Shown: positions 10,401-17,173, numbered from the stretch's first letter. The stretch: DNA of 21,681 bases from Armatimonadaceae bacterium (GCA_030446525.1 JAUJNC010000060.1:1-21681); one strand, 5' to 3'. Translations and numbers: made by a program. The notes: a model not told the origin generated them from the letters alone.

Positions 10401-10810
10401 TCACGCGGGAGGCGGACCCTGCCGAGCTGTCGCCGCTCAAGACGCTGCTGATGATCGAGTCTCACCAGCGGTTCCTGCTCCACTACTTCGTCGGCGCGTC
10501 CGGCGAAGACCTGCAGAAGCTGTGGGCGATCACGATCGGGTTGTGTGCTCCGCAGGAGACCGTGAAACGCCTCCAGGAGGAGATCGACGCCGTGAACGCC
10601 TCCCCCGCGCTCGTGACTGATGGTCACCCGTTGCCGGTCATCCTGCGTAGCGCGGGGTGGGCGAACCGGGCGAGCGGTGAGACTGCATGGCGAGAGGGTA
10701 GATGCCCTGGTCTAAGCCGAAGTAGGAGTCGTACACGTGTTGGAAGACGGCGTCGCACTTTCGCTGGTATACCTCCGCTGTGTACTTGTCGGGCAGTAGG
10801 TCCAGAGTAG
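7475..10810 (+). CDS. Fusion of IDO/PrnB-like heme dioxygenase, FAD/NAD(P)H reductase and cytochrome b5
   Basis: This encodes 1111 aa; ATG 7475 is preceded by GAGG at 7 nt. Residues 45–380 resemble the indoleamine 2,3-dioxygenase/PrnB superfamily: GASGTAAPIFQLLDVFFG (267–284), WYPRHHREFL (302–311) and GAHRLKVYGFLETAYKVG (350–367), where His352 is the candidate proximal heme ligand. Residues 400–800 are a cytochrome-P450-reductase-type module without a flavodoxin domain: HRMYSVSSA (575–583, FAD), GMASHF (619–624), FAGGAGISPFRGFLQERA (662–679, pyrophosphate/nucleotide) and YLYVCGQTGFG (777–787). Residues 843–925 are a cytochrome b5 domain with HPGG (His879) and His903, 24 residues apart as in classical b5. 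Residues 925–1045 are helical and unrecognised. After about residue 1050 the frame is antisense to hsdR, so the last 55–60 residues are probably not native. Confidence 0.85.
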   Translation: MASHPTAPSRAVLLRAATTNQESGHENAGPVSEELGFVPVQPPLRDLPGTHRAWDETAHRLPDLIRTLTLRPALDALPLLSAEADNLPEEYLYRASLLLSQFAHTYYWVETDPPACVPACIQKPWEEVTRRLGRPAPFLSYNDIFLYNWQLRDPALPDPMRLENLDLLVPAAGNQAERVFLLAQVEIMAQAAPVVGAVVRAQEAVLRGDASALRSELLVILERLQHITNHSFLKIDPNPHSNTYVDPVVWAKTVARYAIPIKEGIPGASGTAAPIFQLLDVFFGRRRYDSVLGKDALHFRQWYPRHHREFLQAVERVPVGDFLDASGDSCLKGIFRTALDAYVGEKGFLGAHRLKVYGFLETAYKVGRSMTTGGFSGSFKERPWDEVDETLDTSRRERYEGLPAHCYYATIKSSAKTDETADDWVKHVVLNTAGAGIRYEPGDRVGIMPENSDELVDKTLRALRATGEEPIRLDGAWRAAMRSERGYDGRDVLPLRALLMYGKIRPVLRTAAKALHAITASDRLKQILDARAGDQWELWDLLEMLWEGGFDTRRLWKAEPWEPESVCKIVPPEVHRMYSVSSAMGAVSDDAADELHLTVGGLQYETPDTPVSRAATRYGMASHFICRVIGRPADGDDRIALRIVRPSRFHLPGDPARPIVMFAGGAGISPFRGFLQERARNGTPGENWLFFGTRTRNHFFYRREIERLVGEGRLQLRVAFSGDDVSVRYERQAGGGGGFVFDPGARRMINAVIEEEENARQLWDLLRSEREGGKEAYLYVCGQTGFGVTVMNALKNVLRRFAPGPDEAARDRQAREILYRLVADDRYMQDIFTSYSGTSREESATYHASDVALHNNPENGYWIIVSGRVYDVSEFLHLHPGGDMILRENAGLDATRAYQAVQHHLNSEVDAMLGMYEIGSIGRLDFHGAWGVAVGPDGLFYVSVEEAFRTWVRFLYFLVEMGNALAADFRFRDRVLTREADPAELSPLKTLLMIESHQRFLLHYFVGASGEDLQKLWAITIGLCAPQETVKRLQEEIDAVNASPALVTDGHPLPVILRSAGWANRASGETAWREGRCPGLSRSRSRTRVGRRRRTFAGIPPLCTCRAVGPE

Positions 10811-12525
10811 TCTCGATGGCCAGCCGCACCGCAGCACGGGCCTGCTGCCGCTTGCGCCAATCGAGCACGAGCTTCTCCCGCTTCAGCGTATCCAGCAGCT
10901 CCCGCGCCATCTTTTTCACCTGGGCTTCTTCTGCCTTGGTGAGGCCTACGTCCGGCCTGGTGAGAAGGTCGAAGACGGCCAATTCTTCCTCGGAGAGCTG
11001 CTCGGCAACAGCGCGCTTGTCTTCGTCATTCAGGGTCTTCGTGAACTCGATCAGGTTGTTGTAGAGCGTATCTATGTTCGCTGACCCGGCGTTGTACTCG
11101 TCGATCATGTCCTGGAACTTCTCCAGGTAGTCCATACGACTGCGGTTCAGGCGGACCATCTGCTTTAGTTTGCTGCTCACGGCCCCCTTCAGCTTTTCTG
11201 CTTCGATATGCTTGCGGCTCTTGTCGAAGTGGGCCTTCAGCGCCTCGAAATCGATCTTGCTCAGGTCCAACCGCTGATCCACGTTGTAAGGTGAGGAGGC
11301 TTCACGGATGACGTAACCTTCCGTAGCCACGGACGAATCGAGCAGCTCCTCGACCGCTTCCATGACGTCGGCAATATCTGCCTCCGGTGTGAGCGCGCGT
11401 ATTTTGTCCGCGATCACGGTGAAGAGGGAGCGCGCCGGCCCGAACTCGTTGGCGGCCGCGTCAGGCAGAATGGCGCGGAAGAGCCTGTCTACCGCCGTTG
11501 CCAGCGAGAGGTAACGCCGCTTCGTCTCGTCATTGACCAGCAGGGCGTCAACCGCCGCGTCGAGCAGCGCGACGCGCTCGAACGCGGCCGCCGCCTGGAT
11601 CGCTGCCGTTTCGATGCCAAGGCCCGAACAGAATGCGATCGCTTCGGATAGGGCTTTGCGAAGCTCCTCGACGAGGGCCGCCTTCGAGGCGACCGGCTTG
11701 CCGTCCGCTTGCCCGCTCGGTGCGCCGTAGACGGCCAGGGCTTTCTGCAGGTCCCGGAACACGCCGACGTAATCGACGATCAGGCCGTTGACCTTGTCGG
11801 GGAACACCCGGTTCGCCCGCGCGATCGTCTGCATCAGCGTGTGGTTGCGCATGGGCTTATCGAGGTAGATGGTGGAGCAGGAGGGCACGTCGAAGCCGGT
11901 CATCCACATGGCGCAGACGAAGACGATCTGGAAGGGATCATCGGGGTCTTTGAACCTGGTCTCCAGGTCCTGGCTCACCATGCGTTTGCGGTGGGGGAGT
12001 ATGTCGAGTCCCTTCTCTTGAAAATCCTTGACCTCGTTCTGAGACTGGGAAACGACGACAGCCATGTCGGTCGTCTCCAGGAAGGCGATCCTGGCATCCA
12101 GCTCGGCGCGCTCCGCGGGGGCAGCGGCGGCGCGCTTCGTTCGCAGGTCATCGAGATATCGGTTCCAGTACTTCCGGACTTTGTCGTACATGCGGACCGC
12201 CGTGGCCTTGTCGATGGAAACGACCATCGCCTTGTCCTGCCGGCCACGGCCCAGGAAGTGCGCCACGAGATCCTCCGCGATCTTGTCCAGGCGCTCGTCG
12301 CGGGTGATCAGATGGTACTCCCGGGCGAACTCCCGTTCCTGCGCCTCGTCGAGTTCGGCCTCTTCGAGGAGTTCCTCCATGTCCGCGTTCAGGTGCACGT
12401 TGGTCAGTTGCAGTTCCGGGATGCGGTTCTCGTAGTACAGCGGCACGGTCGCGCCATCCTGGATCGCCTGCTGGAAGTTGTAGACGCTGACGTAATCGCC
12501 GAAGACCTCTTTTGTCTTCTCCTCG
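10638..12525 (-). CDS. hsdR: Type I restriction enzyme R subunit, C-terminal part (separated by frameshift)
   Basis: This is the downstream two-thirds of HsdR, in a different frame from the N-terminal part; homology resumes at once after the shift (EEKTKEVFGDY, then VPLYYENRIPELQLTN). It carries the second RecA-like helicase domain: KAMVVSIDKATAVRMYDK, MWMTGFDVPSC and the motif VI segment MQTIARANRVFPDKVNGL. The helical C-terminal region that contacts the methylase core follows. The end (FQHVYDSYFG, then about 25 further residues) is close to the usual HsdR terminus. The first in-frame ATG of the separate open frame is 12446, but no independent start is expected. It is convergent with, and overlaps, the 3' extension of the heme-dioxygenase fusion gene. 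Confidence 0.85.
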
Positions 12526-13831
12526 CCGCCATGAGCGGGGTGCCCGTGAAGCCGAGGAAGGCGGCATCGGGCAGGGCGTTGCGCATGTTGAGGGCGAAGA
12601 CGTCGTACTGGCTGCGGTGCGCCTCGTCGGTGATAACGATGATGTCGGAGCGCTCCGATAGCGTCGGGTACTTCTCGCCCCGTTCGGTGCGGAACTTCTG
12701 GATCAGCGTGAAGACGTATCGGTGGTCTTCCGTGAGAAGGCGCATGAGGTGGTCGCCGCTGGCCGCCTGCACCTGGTTCTCCGTGACGGCGCCGCAGCTC
12801 GCGAAGGTCTTGTAGATCTGCTCGTCGAGTTCCTGGCGATCGGTGACGATGAGGAACGTCCAGTTGCCGGGCAGCTTGCGCAGGATCTTCTGGGCGAAGA
12901 ACACCATCGAGTACGACTTGCCGCTGCCCTGCGTGTGCCAGAAGACGCCGAGCCGGCCCCGGTTCTCCCGGAGGTTGCGGGCGGCTTCGATGGCGTTATT
13001 GACACCGAGGTACTGGTGGTTCTTGGCGAGGAGCTTGACCAGGCCCCCGCTCGTCTCGCTGAAGAGGGTGAAGCTTTCGACGAGGTCCAGCAGGCGCGAC
13101 GGCTCGCAGGTCCCGCGGATCATCGTGTCCAGCGAGATGATGCCCTCTTCGCCTTCGCTGTTGATCTTCTTCCACTCGGCGAAGTGTTCCCACGCTGCCG
13201 TGACGCTGCCCACCCGGCTCCGGCTTCCGTTGGAGAGGAGGACGAGGCCGTTGTACCAGAAGAGGTGCGGGATGGTCGCCTTGTAGTCCTCCAGGTTGTG
13301 TTTGTAGGCGTTTTCCAGCTTCTTGTGCGAGGCCTTCAACTCCACGAAGACGAGTGGCAGCCCATTGACGAAGCCGATGAGGTCGGGACGTCGGTTGTAG
13401 ATCTCCCCGGACACCCAGAGCTGCGAGGCGAGGAAGAAGTCGTTCGCGGCGGGGTTATTCCAATCGATCACCCGGATAGTGACGGCGGTTTCCTCGTCGT
13501 CCTCGTCACCGCCACGCACGGCGACTTTGATGCCGTTCTTGAGCAGGCGGTAGATGTCGCGGTTCGCCTGGGCGAGGCTCTGCGCGCTGCGGTCCCGCGT
13601 CAGCTCCTCGATCGCAAGCGTGATCGCCTCACGGGGCGCGTCGGGGTTCAGGCGTTGGAGCGCGGCGCGCAGGCGGGGAAGGAGCACGACGTCGCCGCTG
13701 GTTTCCCGGCCGAGTGTACCGCCCGGGCCGAAGGTCTCGTGGTAGCAGTTCGCCGTCTCCCACCCGAGTTCGCCGAACAGGGCGATGGCGGGCTGCTCGA
13801 TCATTGCATTTTCAGAATACGAGGTGTTCAT
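12526..13831 (-). CDS. hsdR: Type I restriction enzyme R subunit, N-terminal part (frameshift at its 3' end)
   Basis: The start is ATG 13831; no strong ribosome binding site is visible. The N-terminal nuclease domain has the PD-(D/E)xK signature: RRPDLIGF (Asp150) and VFVELKAS (Glu164, Lys166). The first RecA-like motor domain shows Walker A HTQGSGKS (299–306), then IVTDRQELDEQI, and the DEAH box ITDEAHRSQYD (Asp402). After FLGFTGTPLMA the frame goes wrong. Adding one G near 12525–12530 would restore MAGEEKTKEVFGDY and join it to the second part, giving about 1065 aa, normal for HsdR. The enzyme would translocate DNA and cut non-methylated DNA, but no hsdM lies in the window and hsdS is truncated, so activity is doubtful. 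Confidence 0.88.
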
Positions 13832-13902
13832 CGGGCTTTTCCGGCGGGCGCACCACCGACTGCGGGTCCCCGTTCCTTGAAATGAAGGAGACTGCTCCGA
13901 AC

Positions 13903-13911
13903 TGTTATAAT
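13903..13911 (+). promoter_or_regulatory. Extended -10 promoter of the nested cassette
   Basis: TGTTATAAT carries a perfect TATAAT with the TGn extension, in the 98-bp divergent spacer between hsdR and the plus-strand cassette. A TTGAAA at 13877 is too far away (24 bp) to serve as its -35. Initiation about 7 bp downstream would leave a leader of only about 12 nt before GTG 13930. This agrees with the absence of a Shine-Dalgarno sequence and suggests near-leaderless translation. Confidence 0.55.
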
Positions 13912-13929
13912 ATTCTACGTGACTAAGCC

Positions 13930-14697
13930 GTGAGCCTGCTATATGGAAAACCTCCTATAACGGAAGCGATACTTGACATCCGGGTAGAACCGCGCCCCGG
14001 TGTGTCGGCTGTCGAGATTGCGGAAGGCTTCCGGGATCTGGCAGAGCAGTTTCCCGACCGTCAGGAGCTTCCCGCCAACTCTGTGCAGATCGCCTTCGGC
14101 CCCGGCGTCTTGCCGCAGACAGCGACCGGTGCGGTGCTGGGCGGCTTTCGCTACCAGAGCGCGGATCAGCGCCGCATTGTGCAGGCACGGCGCGATGGGT
14201 TCGTGTTCAGCCTGCTGCCACCCTATGAAAGCTGGGAAGCGTTTTGCGCGGAGGCACGCCCCGTCTGGGAGCGGTACCGCGCGGCATGGCGGCCCCGCGC
14301 AGTGGTTCGGCTCGCCCTGCGTTACGTAAATCAACTCAACCACACGTTGCACGAGGCGCAGAACTTGCAGGAATACGTGGGGCTTCTGCCGCAGATACCG
14401 CATCGCGATCTCCTGCCGTCGCTCCAACTGGCGGACTACTCTTTGCGCATGGTGCTGCCGCAAGCCGATATAGAGGCGATGGCGATCGTCCAGCAAGCGT
14501 CCGTGCCTCCGCCGCCGGGCACCGCCGGGTTTTCCTTTGTGCTGGATATCGATCTGTTCCGCGACGGACTGTCCCTGAGCGCCGACGAAGACGACGCTTT
14601 GTGGAACACCTTGGGCCAGTTGCGGGTACGAAAGAACGAGTTGTTTCGCGCCTGCATCACGGATAAAGCCGAGCAGCGTATGGAGCCACAACCATGA
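13930..14697 (+). CDS. TIGR04255 family protein
   Basis: This encodes 255 aa starting at GTG 13930; no Shine-Dalgarno sequence is visible. The opening YGKPPITEAILDIRVEP, the central VVRLALRYVNQLNH and the later FSFVLDIDLF fit the sporadically distributed TIGR04255 family, whose members are about 250 aa and of unknown function. The gene stands alone against the direction of the flanking hsdR and hsdS genes. Its stop codon overlaps the next start as ATGA, so the next protein is translationally coupled. It has no signal peptide or membrane segment, so it is expected in the cytoplasm. Families like this are often met in defence islands; a role in phage defence is a guess from position only. Confidence 0.75.
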   Translation: MSLLYGKPPITEAILDIRVEPRPGVSAVEIAEGFRDLAEQFPDRQELPANSVQIAFGPGVLPQTATGAVLGGFRYQSADQRRIVQARRDGFVFSLLPPYESWEAFCAEARPVWERYRAAWRPRAVVRLALRYVNQLNHTLHEAQNLQEYVGLLPQIPHRDLLPSLQLADYSLRMVLPQADIEAMAIVQQASVPPPPGTAGFSFVLDIDLFRDGLSLSADEDDALWNTLGQLRVRKNELFRACITDKAEQRMEPQP

Positions 14698-15032
14698 CTC
14701 TGATGTTTCTGGCCGCTCCCGCCGCGCCGCCTGCCGTCGTGCGTCGCCGGGAAGAGAACACGGCCGAGCCGACCCGCGTTACGCTGCCGGAAGCGCAGCG
14801 CCGGGGGCGCGGATTTTTGTACGCCGACACGGAAGGAGGCGGCACGGCACCTGCCACTGCCGTGGCACGCTGGGTGCAGGCCGAGCAGGTGCAGGGGGAG
14901 AAGGAGGCGCGGCGGCGCATAGAATCTTTCGGCACATTTTTGAAGCAGATCAATACGCTTGTCGCCGACGAGTCGAACTTCGACGACGAATGTCTGGCGC
15001 CTACGTTCCGCTCCACAGAGACCATGCTCTGA
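14694..15032 (+). CDS. Hypothetical protein coupled to TIGR04255 gene
   Basis: This encodes 112 aa; ATG 14694 overlaps the upstream TGA by 4 bp. I do not recognise the family. The N-terminus (MTLMFLAAPAAPPAVV) is short and hydrophobic but lacks a basic n-region, so it is not a convincing signal peptide. Residues 50–90 are rich in charged residues (QAEQVQGEKEARRRIESF) and probably helical. The C-terminus is acidic (VADESNFDDE). Strong coupling to the preceding gene implies the two products act together, perhaps as a complex (inference). Confidence 0.6.
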   Translation: MTLMFLAAPAAPPAVVRRREENTAEPTRVTLPEAQRRGRGFLYADTEGGGTAPATAVARWVQAEQVQGEKEARRRIESFGTFLKQINTLVADESNFDDECLAPTFRSTETML

Positions 15033-15057
15033 CCTTCTGGATTGTGTTATCGCACGT

Positions 15058-15291
15058 ATGGCGCTGGCGCAGGGCACCCTGTACCCGGACGGGGAAGGGG
15101 GCCTGCGCATCGAGTGGCGCTCCGACGACGGGGAAGCGGCGCGGTATGTGCTGCTGACCGTCCATCCCTCCGACGAGCGGAAGGACTATATTTATCACCA
15201 GCAGGGCAGCATGCGGGGCGACTTGCAGGCGGAGATCACAGCCGATCTTCTCGCCCGGCGGCTTGGCTGGCTGACCGGCTCCGCCAAATAA
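15058..15291 (+). CDS. Small hypothetical protein, third gene of the nested cassette
   Basis: This encodes 77 aa from ATG 15058, 25 bp after the preceding stop; the frame is open further upstream but has no better start. The family is not recognised. The composition is that of a small beta-rich domain: GTLYPDGEGGLRIEWRSD, then RYVLLTVHPSDERKDYIYHQ, then a C-terminal helix ending WLTGSAK. The next gene starts 3 bp after its stop, so it belongs to the same transcript. With no cysteines, membrane segment or DNA-binding motif to see, I assign no function. Confidence 0.55.
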   Translation: MALAQGTLYPDGEGGLRIEWRSDDGEAARYVLLTVHPSDERKDYIYHQQGSMRGDLQAEITADLLARRLGWLTGSAK

Positions 15292-15294
15292 GGG

Positions 15295-15753
15295 GTGGTC
15301 TTGGGCGAGGCGAAACGGGGCGATGATGGCGGCTGGCCTCCCGTGGCTGATGAAACCGATACCTACCGCCTGCTGGACAAGCCGACCTGGATCACGCCCG
15401 ACGGAACGATCACCTCGCTCGCCTTCCGCCTGAGGCCCTCGGAGGGAGACTGCTTGTCCCTTGGTTTGCGCGGGCGGCGTTCCTAGGAGCAGTTCTTCAT
15501 CGAAGAACCTGCCCGCCGAAATCGCTGCGTCGGTGTCGCCCACGCAAAAGCAGGGCAGATGCGGGCACCGGTACCCAATTGGCCGTCGCCGCTGGATGTG
15601 GTACAGGACGAGGAGCATCACGCTTGCTTGACCGGCCTGCCGCTGCCACCCGCGGATATAACCACCCCGGACGGCCAGCAGGCGCAGAGCGCCGTCGAGT
15701 ACGTTGCGAACGAGATGGTGAAGCGGATGCGTCTTGTTTGGCGTAAGCCATAA
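15295..15753 (+). pseudogene. Hypothetical protein interrupted by an in-frame amber codon
   Basis: GTG 15295 opens a frame that meets TAG at 15484–15486 (after SLGLRGRRS). Exactly the same frame stays open beyond the stop to TAA at 15751–15753, giving 152 aa if read through. The second half looks like real protein (LDVVQDEEHHACLTGLPLPP, then QSAVEYVANEMVKRMRLVW) and fits the first half (DETDTYRLLDKPTWITPDGT, FRLRPSEGDCLS). A nonsense mutation, a sequencing error or amber readthrough would all explain it. Family not recognised. It is the last gene of the four-gene cassette and ends 18 bp before the convergent hsdS. Confidence 0.55.
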
Positions 15754-15771
15754 GTCTGCTTCCGGCCTCCG

Positions 15772-16641
15772 TTATGCCGCCGGTTCCTCCACGTGGATAT
15801 CCAGCCCCGACACGTCCACCTCGCCCGAGATGAGCTTGGGCAGCAACAGGTCCCGCGTGCGCCGGAGGACATGGTTCTTCTGGGCGAGGTTATGAATGGA
15901 CTTGAACACCAAGGCTACATGAGACGCGAAATCTGCCAGCCGTTGCGCGTCCGGATGGGCAATCAAAAACCTGTCAAAGCAGCTTTCCTGCACCCGCTGC
16001 CTGCCTGTCGCCCCCGACATACTCTTGATGGCGTTGTCGCGGAACTCGTGCGAGCGTGCGAGCAGGTAAACATACTCCGGGCAGAGCGTTTTGGACCGCA
16101 GCACGATGAACTCGGTCGAGCCGAAGGCAAGGTCGGTGTTGGACGGGAGGAATTGAACATATCCCGTTTTTCCGTTCTCCAAGCACGGAGTTATCCTTGC
16201 GAACAGCGTATCGCCGTTTCGGAACTTCGAGCCGCTGTTTCCACTTCGTCTTCCAATATCGCTGATGAGCATGGAATCGTTTGACAGACTGCCCATCGGC
16301 ACGAACGGCTTCTCGCCTTCTTTAGTCACTCTCGTTGTAGGGTTGACGAAAACGGCCTGAGTCACAGACTTCACTTCCCACCCCTGCGGTATCGGCCCCA
16401 ACGCCGAATCCACCATCTTTACCTGCTCATGGCCGGGAAAGCGGAAGTGGACGAACCACTCGCGGTAGAGCGCCTGCGCCATCTCCTCCAAAATCTCGAT
16501 GCGGCGCGTGTTGTTCTCGATGAGGTCGTCATAGGCGGAGAGAATGGCAGCGATTTTGCGTTGGGTGGGGACCGGTGGATAATCGACCGGAAGAGTCGCA
16601 AGCTCGCTGCCCCGTATTCCTGCTGCGGCTATCTGGTTCAC
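15772..16641 (-). pseudogene. hsdS: Type I restriction specificity subunit, N-terminally truncated
   Basis: The frame contains the central conserved helix region of HsdS (VPTQRKIAAILSAYDDLIEN, then RRIEILEEMAQALYREWFVH), one full second target-recognition domain (GPIPQGWEVKSVTQAVFVNP, later TLFARITPCLENGKTGYVQF) and the C-terminal conserved helix (RRTRDLLLPKLISGEVDVS). The first target-recognition domain, about 150–200 residues, is missing. The annotated start is GTG 16641, but similarity (VSPQGKAATQSIV) continues upstream to about 16680 before the frame closes at 16726. The protein is therefore a fragment of about 290–315 aa instead of 400–450. HsdS half-subunits can dimerise, so activity cannot be excluded, but no hsdM is present. 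Confidence 0.8.
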
Positions 16642-16686
16642 GATGGATTGGGTTGCCGCCTTTCCTTGAGGCGAGACAAAAATAGA

Positions 16687-16779
16687 GTTGTGGTGTAATT
16701 GGGTTTTCCTACTATATCTACGGTCTCATGACGTTGCTGAGACACAACATCTGGTAGCAAAAACCTATTGCACCACAAC
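16687..16779. repeat. Imperfect inverted repeat between hsdS fragment and tRNA array
   Basis: The left arm (16687–16707, beginning GTTGTGGTGTAATT) and right arm (16760–16779, ending TTGCACCACAAC) are reverse complements with about two mismatches and a one-base length difference, separated by about 52 bp. The left arm lies where similarity to HsdS is lost. It could be a small mobile-element remnant, a recombination or attachment site, or a hairpin. Confidence 0.55.
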
Positions 16780-16795
16780 CCTATTAGGGTTGTGG
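16773..16795. repeat. Near-perfect palindrome at the 5' edge of tRNA-Tyr
   Basis: An 11-bp perfect stem (CCACAACCCTA / TAGGGTTGTGG) surrounds a single central base at 16784. It shares the CCACAAC word with the flanking inverted repeat and overlaps the first two bases of the tRNA-Tyr gene. It may be a cruciform-forming or protein-binding site, a 5' processing hairpin or a terminator; there is no T-run on either side. Confidence 0.5.
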
Positions 16796-16877
16796 GCGTG
16801 CCTGACTGCTGGAGTGGTCAAGGGTCTGTAAAACCCCCGCTTCGTGCTTGCAGGTTCGAGTCCTGCCGCGCCCACCA
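16794..16877 (+). tRNA. tRNA-Tyr (GTA)
   Basis: Length is 84 nt. Acceptor GGGCGTG pairs with CGCGCCC; the anticodon loop is CTGTAAA with anticodon GTA. A long variable arm (around CGCTTCGTG) follows, as expected for class II bacterial tRNA-Tyr. The T-arm is GCAGG-TTCGAGT-CCTGC, and CCA is encoded. It is the first gene of the array. Confidence 0.9.
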
Positions 16878-16889
16878 GGAAGGTCATGT

Positions 16890-16966
16890 GCCGTTGTAGC
16901 TCAGTCCGGTAGAGCGCCTGCCTGAAGAACAGGAGATCGTGGGTTCGATTCCCACTGGCGGCACCA
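16890..16966 (+). tRNA. tRNA-Phe (GAA)
   Basis: Length is 77 nt. Acceptor GCCGTTG pairs with TGGCGGC using wobble pairs. The anticodon arm CCTGC-CTGAAGA-ACAGG has one C·A mismatch at the loop-closing pair; the anticodon is GAA. The T-arm is GTGGG-TTCGATT-CCCAC, and CCA is encoded. Confidence 0.9.
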
Positions 16967-16995
16967 GTTTGTCGTGGAGAGAAGGGGACACATTC

Positions 16996-17086
16996 GGCCT
17001 TGTTGCTCAGCGGAAGAGCGTTCGTTCGGGTACCCGCTTGCGGGTGATGCGAATAGTCGCAGGTTCGATCCCTGCCAAGGCTACCA
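16996..17086 (+). tRNA. tRNA-like gene with hairpin-expanded anticodon loop (tRNA-Pro(CGG)-like)
   Basis: Length is 91 nt. Acceptor (GGCCTTG/CAAGGCT), D-arm (GCTC-AGCGGAA-GAGC), T-arm (GCAGG-TTCGATC-CCTGC) and encoded CCA are all good. The anticodon stem can be drawn as GTTCG/CGAAT, but it encloses about 25 nt instead of 7, including a perfect ACCCG-CTTG-CGGGT hairpin. If the 5' part of the loop (TTCGGGT) is the functional one, the anticodon is CGG (Pro). Removing the 14-nt hairpin gives about the normal tRNA length. Identity is uncertain. Confidence 0.6.
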
Positions 17087-17093
17087 TAGACTT

Positions 17094-17167
17094 ACCGCCT
17101 TAGCTCAGTGGCAGAGCAGCGTGTTGATAACGCGCCGGTGCTGGTTCGATTCCCGCAGGCGGTACCA
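17094..17167 (+). tRNA. tRNA-Ile (GAT)
   Basis: Length is 74 nt. Acceptor ACCGCCT pairs perfectly with AGGCGGT. The anticodon arm is GCGTG-TTGATAA-CGCGC with anticodon GAT. The T-stem GCTGG/CCCGC has one mismatch. CCA is encoded. It starts 7 bp after the preceding tRNA. Confidence 0.9.
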
Positions 17168-17173
17168 AAACGT

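Noticed and set aside
13877..13882. TTGAAA as the -35 box of the cassette promoter
   Set aside because: The gap to TATAAT is about 23 bp, outside the usable 15–19 bp range; the TGn extension explains the promoter better.
11709..13885. Plus-strand open frames of 368 and 387 codons opposite hsdR
   Set aside because: They mirror helicase and nuclease motifs of hsdR on the other strand; no ribosome binding sites or domains.
13939..14691. Minus-strand open frame of 250 codons opposite the TIGR04255 gene
   Set aside because: The plus-strand gene has a promoter, translational coupling and family similarity; the antisense frame has none.
16687..16795. Short repeats near the array considered as a CRISPR remnant
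   Set aside because: The repeats are inverted rather than direct, only three partial copies exist and there is no regular spacing or cas gene.
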